Source: Streptomyces sp. NRRL F-2664 (GTDB taxonomy: Bacteria; Actinomycetota; Actinomycetes; Streptomycetales; Streptomycetaceae). From it: a stretch of 64,000 nt of DNA. Made by a program: the position numbers and the translations under genes. The notes below the pieces were generated by a model, which did not search any database, was not told the origin of the DNA, and saw nothing but the letters and a program-made list of their open reading frames with translations. Below, one piece after another: positions 54,686 to 64,000 of the stretch (position 1 is the stretch's first letter; each line of letters opens with the position of its first letter). The stretch covers positions 62,001 to 126,000 of the forward strand of contig NZ_JOFX01000039.1 of the NCBI RefSeq assembly GCF_000719345.1, written 5' to 3'.

Positions 54686-57169
54686 TCAGCGGTGGCGGCG
54701 CAGGCGGGCGGCCGTCGGGACGGCGGCGAGGACGAGGAGGGCCAGTGCGCCGCCGGCCAGGCCTGCGGTGAGTCCCTCCGGGGTGAAGGTGCAGGAGAAG
54801 CGGGTCGTGCCGGCGGGGAGGTCCACGGCCAGGAGGCCGTGGAAGGGCGTGACCGGGGCGGAGCAGCTCCAGCCCGGGACGGCCGTGGTGGCGACGACCG
54901 CCGTGCCGCGGGTGCCCGGCGGGAGAGTGGCCCCGATCGAGTGACCGCCGACCTCGACCGCGGTGGCCCCGGTGGCCTTCAGGCGGTCGACGGCCGCCCC
55001 CAGGGCCGCGCGGTCCAGGCAGCCCAGCGGGTGGGCGCCCGCGTCGGCGTCCTGTGCACGGCTCTGCACCGTGACGGCGAGCGTGCCCGACGCGGGGACG
55101 GGGCCGAGCGGGACCACTCCGGTCCTCCGGCCCTCCAGCGGCTTCTCGGTTCCTGCGGTGCGCAGGGTGCCGTCGACACCGGGGGAGTACCAGTAGGCCT
55201 CCGAGCCCGGCCGGCAGCGGGCCGCGTACGTCCGGTCCCCGGAGCTGCCGCCGGGGGTGACCGCGGGGACCTCGTAGACGGTGGCGCCCAGGACGCTCTC
55301 CTGGCGGGCGTAGACGCTGTCCGCGGGGTGGGGGGAGGTGTACGGGGCGGTGCGGACGGTGACCAGCGGGGGAGCCGGGAACCGCTCGGCCGTCCAGCTG
55401 TTCGGGGCGGCCCCCGGCCGCACCCGGGCGCCGATCGAGAAGATCGCGTCGAGCACCGGGTTGTCGGCGCCGAAGAAGGTCCGGCCGTCGTTCTTGAAGC
55501 CGTAGCCGAGGGGCTCCAGCGCCTTGTACGTGGCTTCGGGGAGGTAGCTGCTGTAGTACTGCGGGCCCTCCGCGCGCAGCGCCAGGGCGTCGTTGTAGGC
55601 GGTCTGCGGCGCGCCCGAGTCGGTGCGGTGGGCGGGCCAGTCCCCGGCGCCGAGAACGGCCTCGAAGTGCCGGGAAATCGACTCGTTCGAGGTGGGCACG
55701 GGTTTCGCCCAGCGCTCCCGGGCCCGCCGGGCGTCGGCGCCGGCCGCCGCCGCGGTGGACTCGGCCAGGACGACTGCGGTCATCAGCACGGCGGCCACCG
55801 GGACCAGGAAGCGGCGCTTCTCGCCGAGCCGCAGCAGCACCAGAGCCAGGAGGGAGACGCTCCCGCCGCCGAGCACCGCGGGCCAGGTCCAGCCGCCGAA
55901 GTCGTCGGTGCGGCGGAGCACGAAGGCGGCCGCGACCAGCACGCCCGCCATCAGGGCGAGATGCCGCGGGCGGGGCCGGTTGGCCAGCGCCAGCCAGGCC
56001 AGGACGACCACCATCCCGCTGAAGACGAAGGTCTCCCGGTACGGGTTGCCGTTGGGCACCGCCAGGCCGTGCCACACGTACTGCGTGGGCGGGAACTGGA
56101 AGGAGGCGAGGACCAGCGCGGTGGCGGCCGCCCACACCAGGCGGGTCCGGCGGGCGACGGCGGTGTTGAGGAGGAAGGAGCCGGCCAGGATCAGGCCGAG
56201 CGAGGCCACGTAGAGCCGGGGGCGGCCGCCCCACAGGTGGGTGGCGGGCAGCATGCCGGCGAAGAAGACCTCGATGCGCACGGGGTCGAAGGCGGCGGCC
56301 CTGGTGGGCTGGGCGGCCCCGCTGGACAGGAACGAGGGCAGCAGCAGGGGCAGGGTGAGCAGGATGCCGGTGCCGGCGGCCGTGGCGGCCCGCCCCAGGG
56401 CGAGGAGCCGCTCGCGGGCCGTGGTGTCGCGGGTGGCGAGACGGATCGCCAGCAGGACGCAGGCGGCCATCGTGGCCATCATCGCGGTGTAGAAGTTCCC
56501 GAACCAGGCGAGCGAGACCAGCAGGGCCGCACCCGGCCAGCGACGCCCCTCCAGGCACCACTCGACGGCGATGCCGAGCAGGGGGAGGGCGACCAGGCCC
56601 CAGAGCCACATCGGGATGTACGAGGCGTCGCTGAGCGCCCACCCGCACAGGCCGTACGTCGCCCCGAGCACGCCCCGCTGCCACCAGGGCCCGGCGTGCA
56701 GTTTGCCGAGGTAGACCGTCATCACGGCGGCCGCGGCCCCCATGGTGACCGGGGTGACGGCGAAGACGGCGAGGTCCACGTGGGCGCGGGGGACCAGGAC
56801 GGCCATCCAGGAGAAAGGATTGCCGAGGTAGGTGTGGTAGTCGGACAGGAACTGCTGTCCGAATCCGCCCCGCCAGCTGAAGAGCAGGTCCCCGGCGGCC
56901 TGCCCGTGGGCCAGGTCCCACAGGGCCCGGTGGAAGGGCACGTACTGGTTGGCCTGGTCGTTGAGGGCCCGCCCGGTGTTGCCGAAGGGGAAGGTGCCGC
57001 GGGCGGCCCAGGCGGCGGTGAAGGCGGTCGCGGTCAGGAGGAAGGCCAGCAGGGGTCCGCGCAGGCGGGCGGACCGGCGGACAGATCTGCGAACGGATCT
57101 GCGGACGGCCGACCCGGGGCGTTCCGGGGCGGAGGGCCGGGCGTCGAGGGCGGTCGGCTCGGGTGCCAC
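54686..57169 (-). CDS. YfhO-family membrane protein
   Basis: 827 aa from a GTG at 57169; a TTG at 57226 would add 19 residues and cannot be excluded. About 12 membrane helices fill residues ~35-460, starting LLAFLLTATAFTAAWAARG. The loop GRALNDQANQYVPFHRALWDLAHGQAAGDLLFSWRGGFGQQFLSDYHTYLGNPFSWM is the YfhO signature, similar to GT-C glycosyltransferases with an acidic first loop. A large extracellular domain and a final helix follow. In Bacillus YfhO modifies lipoteichoic acid; the role in Streptomyces is unknown. It is oriented against the surrounding rpo and rps genes. Confidence 0.85.
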   Translation of the reverse strand: MAPEPTALDARPSAPERPGSAVRRSVRRSVRRSARLRGPLLAFLLTATAFTAAWAARGTFPFGNTGRALNDQANQYVPFHRALWDLAHGQAAGDLLFSWRGGFGQQFLSDYHTYLGNPFSWMAVLVPRAHVDLAVFAVTPVTMGAAAAVMTVYLGKLHAGPWWQRGVLGATYGLCGWALSDASYIPMWLWGLVALPLLGIAVEWCLEGRRWPGAALLVSLAWFGNFYTAMMATMAACVLLAIRLATRDTTARERLLALGRAATAAGTGILLTLPLLLPSFLSSGAAQPTRAAAFDPVRIEVFFAGMLPATHLWGGRPRLYVASLGLILAGSFLLNTAVARRTRLVWAAATALVLASFQFPPTQYVWHGLAVPNGNPYRETFVFSGMVVVLAWLALANRPRPRHLALMAGVLVAAAFVLRRTDDFGGWTWPAVLGGGSVSLLALVLLRLGEKRRFLVPVAAVLMTAVVLAESTAAAAGADARRARERWAKPVPTSNESISRHFEAVLGAGDWPAHRTDSGAPQTAYNDALALRAEGPQYYSSYLPEATYKALEPLGYGFKNDGRTFFGADNPVLDAIFSIGARVRPGAAPNSWTAERFPAPPLVTVRTAPYTSPHPADSVYARQESVLGATVYEVPAVTPGGSSGDRTYAARCRPGSEAYWYSPGVDGTLRTAGTEKPLEGRRTGVVPLGPVPASGTLAVTVQSRAQDADAGAHPLGCLDRAALGAAVDRLKATGATAVEVGGHSIGATLPPGTRGTAVVATTAVPGWSCSAPVTPFHGLLAVDLPAGTTRFSCTFTPEGLTAGLAGGALALLVLAAVPTAARLRRHR

Positions 57170-57315
57170 GGTCCCCAATGTGCTGCTCCCTGCTGATCGG
57201 CTCGCGGGCGCCCGGCGTCCGGGCAAAGCGTCAGTTTAGGGCGGCGGCGAGCGGTGTCGGGCCGAACGGCCCTCTACCGCTTGCGCGCGGCGGGTTTTCG
57301 TGCTGGGCATTTGTT

Positions 57316-57344
57316 TTGACCTACCTCTGTGAGGTAGGTACGCT
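57316..57344 (+). promoter_or_regulatory. rpsL promoter with internal dyad
   Basis: TTGACC (57316-57321), 17-base spacer, TACGCT (57339-57344). CTACCTC-TGT-GAGGTAG (57321-57337) is an inverted repeat filling the spacer. The leader to the GTG of rpsL is then about 185 nt. Confidence 0.75.
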
Positions 57345-57536
57345 CTGACCTTGTGCCTGGGGTGTGCCCTGGGCTCCCGCGTGCGCTCAAGACCCGCGGT
57401 GAGCCGAGAAGACCACACCGCGATCCGTGCCCCTCTCACCTCGGTGGAAGTGTGCAGGGTCCGACACACCCGACCGCGTGGGTCGGCAAAGTTCCAGGTT
57501 AGCTTCACTACACGGCACACAGAAACCGGAGAAGTA

Positions 57537-57908
57537 GTGCCTACGATCCAGCAGCTGGTCCGCAAGGGCCGGCAGGACAAGGTCGAGAAGACAAAGACTC
57601 CCGCGCTCGAGGCCTCGCCCCAGCGTCGCGGCGTCTGCACGCGTGTGTTCACGACCACCCCGAAGAAGCCGAACTCGGCGCTCCGTAAGGTCGCGCGTGT
57701 GCGTCTGACCTCCGGCATCGAGGTCACCGCTTACATTCCGGGTGAGGGACACAACCTGCAGGAGCACTCGATCGTGCTCGTGCGTGGTGGCCGTGTGAAG
57801 GACCTGCCGGGTGTTCGTTACAAGATCATCCGCGGTGCGCTTGACACCCAGGCTGTCAAGAACCGCAAGCAGGCCCGCAGCCGCTACGGCGCCAAGAAGG
57901 AGAAGTAA
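57537..57908 (+). CDS. rpsL: 30S ribosomal protein S12
   Basis: 123 aa from a GTG ([15 protein letters not shown]). S12 lines the decoding centre. The residues where streptomycin resistance arises, the lysines in [13 protein letters not shown] and [11 protein letters not shown], are wild type. GGAGAAGTA precedes the start. First gene of the str operon. Confidence 0.97.
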   Translation: MPTIQQLVRKGRQDKVEKTKTPALEASPQRRGVCTRVFTTTPKKPNSALRKVARVRLTSGIEVTAYIPGEGHNLQEHSIVLVRGGRVKDLPGVRYKIIRGALDTQAVKNRKQARSRYGAKKEK

Positions 57909-57910
57909 GA

Positions 57911-58381
57911 ATGCCTCGTAAGGGCCCCGCCCCGAAGCGCCCGGTCATCATCGACCCGGTCTACGCCTCTCCTCTGGTGACCTCGCTCATCAACAAGATC
58001 CTCCTGAACGGCAAGCGCTCCACCGCCGAGCGCATCGTCTACGGCGCCATGGAAGGCCTCCGCGAGAAGACCGGCAACGACCCGGTCATCACGCTGAAGC
58101 GCGCGCTGGAGAACGTCAAGCCGTCCCTCGAGGTCAAGTCCCGCCGTGTCGGTGGCGCGACCTACCAGGTCCCCGTCGAGGTCAAGCCGGGTCGCCAGTC
58201 GACCCTGGCGCTCCGCTGGCTCGTGGGTTACTCCCGCGCCCGCCGTGAGAAGACCATGACCGAGCGCCTCATGAACGAGCTGCTCGACGCCTCCAACGGT
58301 CTTGGCGCTGCCGTCAAGAAGCGCGAGGACACGCACAAGATGGCCGAGTCCAACAAGGCCTTCGCGCACTACCGCTGGTAG
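57911..58381 (+). CDS. rpsG: 30S ribosomal protein S7
   Basis: 156 aa, two bases after rps[50 protein letters not shown] and [19 protein letters not shown] are typical S7. It nucleates assembly of the 30S head and in E. coli represses the str operon; whether it does here is not known. Confidence 0.97.
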   Translation: MPRKGPAPKRPVIIDPVYASPLVTSLINKILLNGKRSTAERIVYGAMEGLREKTGNDPVITLKRALENVKPSLEVKSRRVGGATYQVPVEVKPGRQSTLALRWLVGYSRARREKTMTERLMNELLDASNGLGAAVKKREDTHKMAESNKAFAHYRW

Positions 58382-58420
58382 TCCCACCCCACATCGAGAC
58401 CGAGAGAAGACCGAAGCCTT

Positions 58421-60553
<2,133 letters not shown>

Positions 60554-60595
60554 CTCTTCGGAGTACACGCTTTAGGCTTGTCACCGGCAGCCTCT

Positions 60596-60624
60596 GGGGC
60601 AACAGGAGCCACTCCCGTTGCCCC
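60596..60624 (+). terminator. Hairpin between fusA and tuf
   Basis: GGGGCAAC and GTTGCCCC pair around AGGAGCCACTCCC, extendable by weak pairs. No T-run; it may attenuate or process the transcript between fusA and tuf. Confidence 0.5.
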
Positions 60625-60704
60625 GGGGACCGGCCGGCTTTCCAGCAAAGATCACCTGGCGCCGATCTGTAAGGCGTACAGAACCACTCTCCAGGAGGAC
60701 CCCC

Positions 60705-61898
<1,194 letters not shown>

Positions 61899-61947
61899 TT
61901 CGTGTTCTGACCTGGTAGCTCGTTCGACGAGCACCAAGTTGCACGGA

Positions 61948-61985
61948 GGGCCCCGGCCCATCGCCTCGGCGGTGGGACGGGGCCC
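61948..61985 (+). terminator. Terminator behind tuf
   Basis: GGGCCCCG/CGGGGCCC outer stem and CCCATCGCC/GGCGGTGGG inner stem (one G-U). It closes the str operon. Confidence 0.8.
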
Positions 61986-62030
61986 TTCGGCGTGGTCGGT
62001 GCCCGGGGCTGCGGCCCGGGCCGGACACGA

Positions 62031-62066
62031 AGGAGGGCCGCACCCCTTGCGGGGTGCGGCCCTCCT
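62031..62066 (-). terminator. 16-bp hairpin behind rfbC
   Basis: AGGAGGGCCGCACCCC pairs perfectly with GGGGTGCGGCCCTCCT across TTGC, 19 bases beyond the minus-strand rfbC stop. Confidence 0.88.
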
Positions 62067-62085
62067 GCTGCGTGCGGGCGGCGCG

Positions 62086-62685
62086 TCAGTTCACGCGCAG
62101 GGACTCGGTGAACTCGACGCAGGCGGCGTGGTCCGGCAGCAGGCCGGTCGCGATGGCCTCGGCCAGCGACGGCGCGGCCTCGTCGCGCGCGGACAGCTGC
62201 GGGGCCTCGGCCGGCCACTCGATGCCGAGGTCCGGGTCCAGCGGGTGCACCGAGTGCTCGCCGGTCGGGTTGTACGTCTCCGAGCACAGGTACGACAGCG
62301 TGGCGTCGTCGGTCAGGGCGCAGAAGCCGTGGCCGAGGCCCTCGGGGATGTAGACGGCGCGGCGGTCGACGTCGTCGAGGCGGACGCCCTCCCACCGGCC
62401 GAAGGTGGGGGAGCCCACCCGGAGGTCGACGATGACGTCGAGCACGGCGCCGCGCACGCAGGTCACGTACTTGGCCTGGCCGCGCGGGACGTCGGCGAAG
62501 TGGATGCCGCGGACCACGCCGGCGGCGGAGACGGAGAGGTTGGCCTGGGCCAGGTTCAGCGGGTGGCCGACGACCTCCGCCAGGCGGTCGAAGCGGTACC
62601 ACTCGGTGAACAGGCCGCGGGGGTCGCCGTGCAGCTGCGGGGTCACCTCGAAGGCGCCCGCGATGGAGAGTTCGCGGAACTTCAC
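62086..62685 (-). CDS. rfbC: dTDP-4-dehydrorhamnose 3,5-epimerase
   Basis: 199 aa from a GTG overlapping the rfbA stop (GTGA). Cupin fold with [70 protein letters not shown] and [13 protein letters not shown], including the catalytic His in RGIHF and the downstream Tyr in [13 protein letters not shown]. It epimerises dTDP-4-keto-6-deoxyglucose toward rhamnose. A related epimerase for antibiotic sugars cannot be fully excluded. Confidence 0.92.
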   Translation of the reverse strand: MKFRELSIAGAFEVTPQLHGDPRGLFTEWYRFDRLAEVVGHPLNLAQANLSVSAAGVVRGIHFADVPRGQAKYVTCVRGAVLDVIVDLRVGSPTFGRWEGVRLDDVDRRAVYIPEGLGHGFCALTDDATLSYLCSETYNPTGEHSVHPLDPDLGIEWPAEAPQLSARDEAAPSLAEAIATGLLPDHAACVEFTESLRVN

Positions 62686-63557
62686 TTGCCCTCCTCCTCG
62701 TCCAGCAGGGCCAGGAGGTACGTGCCGTAGCCGCTCTTGGTCAGCGGCTCGGCGAGCGCGCGCAGCCGGGCGCTGTCGATCAGGCCGGCCCGCCAGGCCG
62801 CCTCCTCGATGCAGCCGATCTTGAAGCCCTGGCGCTCCTCGATCACGCGGACGAACTCGGAGGCCTGGACCATCGAGACGAAGGTGCCCGTGTCCAGCCA
62901 CGCGGTGCCGCGGTCGAGGATGGTGACGTTCAGTTCGCCGGCCTGGAGGTACGCGTCGTTGACGGCGGTGATCTCCAGTTCGCCGCGGGCGCTGGGCTTG
63001 AGCCCCTTGGCTATCTCCACGACCCGGTTGTCGTAGAAGTACAGACCCGGCACCGCGTAGCGGGACTTGGGCTTGACCGGCTTCTCCTCGATGGAGATGG
63101 CCTGGCCCGTCTCGTCGAACTCCACGACGCCGTAGGCGGTCGGGTCGGCCACCGGGTACGCGAACACCCGGCCGCCCTTGGCGTCGGTGTGCTGGGCGAG
63201 GCGGGTGCCGAGGCCGCTGCCGTGGAAGATGTTGTCGCCGAGGATCAGCGCGACGGACTCGTCGCCGATGAAGTCGGCGCCGAGCACGAACGCCTGGGCG
63301 ATGCCCTCGGGGCGCTCCTGGACGGCGTACTCCAGCCGCAGTCCGAACTGGGAACCGTCGCCGAGCAGGCGCTCGAACTGGTCGCGGTCTTCAGGGGTGG
63401 TGATGATCAGGATCTCGCTGATGCCCGCCATCACCAGGGTGGAGAGCGGGTAGTAGATCATCGGCTTGTCGAAGACGGGCAGCAGCTGCTTCGAGACGGC
63501 CCGAGTCAGCGGCCAGAGTCGCGATCCGGTGCCACCGGCCAAAAGGATTCCACGCAT
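62682..63557 (-). CDS. rfbA: Glucose-1-phosphate thymidylyltransferase
   Basis: 291 aa. [41 protein letters not shown] is the nucleotidyl-transfer signature; [14 protein letters not shown] and AIEEKP-like [23 protein letters not shown] complete it. Makes dTDP-glucose from glucose-1-phosphate and dTTP. Overlaps rfbC and is divergent from rfbB, 81 bases apart, so the three form one rhamnose precursor locus. Confidence 0.95.
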   Translation of the reverse strand: MRGILLAGGTGSRLWPLTRAVSKQLLPVFDKPMIYYPLSTLVMAGISEILIITTPEDRDQFERLLGDGSQFGLRLEYAVQERPEGIAQAFVLGADFIGDESVALILGDNIFHGSGLGTRLAQHTDAKGGRVFAYPVADPTAYGVVEFDETGQAISIEEKPVKPKSRYAVPGLYFYDNRVVEIAKGLKPSARGELEITAVNDAYLQAGELNVTILDRGTAWLDTGTFVSMVQASEFVRVIEERQGFKIGCIEEAAWRAGLIDSARLRALAEPLTKSGYGTYLLALLDEEEGK

Positions 63558-63623
63558 GGGTGAACCCTATGCGAGAGGGCCGGGGCGGTCCGACCGTCCG
63601 GCGTGTGACGTTCGGCAGGCGGC

Positions 63624-63629
63624 TAGACT
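63624..63629 (+). promoter_or_regulatory. -10 box for a near-leaderless rfbB
   Basis: TAGACT lies nine bases before the rfbB ATG and no ribosome site is present between. The transcript would start at or just before the ATG. Confidence 0.55.
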
Positions 63630-63638
63630 CTTCGTATT

Positions 63639-64000
63639 ATGCGCATCCTCGTGACCGGCGGCGCCGGCTTCATCGGTTCAGAATTCGTCCGCCAGCAGCT
63701 CGGTGCAGACGCCACGGCGCAGATCACCGTCTTCGACAAGCTGACCTACTCGGGCGTCGAGGCCAATCTCGCCCCGGTCGCGGACCACTCCGGCTACCGC
63801 TTCGTCAAGGGCGACATCTGCGACGCCGAGGCCGTGGACCAGGTGATGGCCGGCCACGACGTGGTCGTGCACTTCGCCGCCGAGTCGCACGTGGACCGGT
63901 CGATCGCCGGGGCGGGCCCCTTCGTCATGACGAACGTCGTCGGCACGCAGGTGCTGCTGGACGCCGCCCGCAAGCACGGCGTCGGCCGCTTCGTCCACAT
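63639..64000 (+). CDS. rfbB: dTDP-glucose 4,6-dehydratase, N-terminal part
   Basis: Cut by the window end after ~120 codons. MRILVTGGAGFIGSEFVRQQL is the NAD-binding GxxGxxG of extended SDR enzymes, and VVVHFAAESHVDRSIAG is the RmlB-specific segment. The catalytic YxxxK lies outside the window. It converts dTDP-glucose to the 4-keto-6-deoxy intermediate used by the rfbC product. Confidence 0.93.
   Translation, partial: MRILVTGGAGFIGSEFVRQQLGADATAQITVFDKLTYSGVEANLAPVADHSGYRFVKGDICDAEAVDQVMAGHDVVVHFAAESHVDRSIAGAGPFVMTNVVGTQVLLDAARKHGVGRFVH

Overview
The window looks like a Streptomyces chromosome. It is very GC-rich, genes overlap by ATGA/GTGA/TGATG, and GTG and TTG starts are common. The order aspC - tRNA-Trp - secE - nusG - rplK - rplA - two lipoproteins - rplJ - rplL - rpoB - rpoC - rpsL - rpsG - fusA - tuf is the one known from S. 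coelicolor and its relatives.

Layout. (1) 1-6437: end of the respiratory complex I operon (nuoI tail, nuoJKLMN), all genes overlapping. (2) 6643-11856: an HtpX-like membrane protease and a YccF membrane protein, a SUKH-type protein, an APC permease, a SulP transporter and a YajQ-like nucleotide-binding protein. (3) 12057-27529: tRNA-Tyr(GTA) carrying an integrated actinomycete integrative and conjugative element (AICE) of about 15.4 kb. A 54-bp exact copy of the tRNA 3' half marks the far end. The element has integrase and excisionase, a two-gene Prim-Pol plus ATPase replication module, an FtsK/TraB-type DNA translocase, spread (Spd)-type membrane proteins, small AICE proteins, a GntR and an XRE-TPR regulator, and cargo (creatininase-family enzyme, DUF5677-like protein). 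Its non-coding DNA is rich in signals: a GTGACGCAG array with a 20-bp palindrome, a CTTGTCGC array just behind traB (a candidate clt transfer locus), a 32-bp inverted repeat, and a triple ACCTAGGT operator. (4) 27653-31600: DUF3574 protein, SDR-like protein, a cytosine-deaminase-like amidohydrolase that seems to lack catalytic residues, and about 1.05 kb of C-rich low-complexity DNA with no credible gene.

(5) 31698-40393: tRNA-Thr, tRNA-Met and rpmG; a HadA/HadB-like dehydratase pair; a TetR - DHA2 efflux pump - small protein unit with matching operators; murB; adenosine deaminase; aspartate aminotransferase; tRNA-Trp. (6) 40500-61898: the core transcription/translation cluster, with intrinsic terminators, an L10-type leader before rplJ and a leader of up to about 450 nt before a TTG-started rpoB. 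Two equal-length lipoprotein genes sit between rplA and rplJ, and a divergently oriented YfhO-like membrane protein sits between rpoC and rpsL. (7) 62086-64000: rfbC and rfbA on the minus strand and the start of rfbB on the plus strand (dTDP-rhamnose pathway).

The most original material is inside the AICE: its repeat arrays, operators and small proteins. All family calls come from reading translated sequences and recalled family features. No database search was run.
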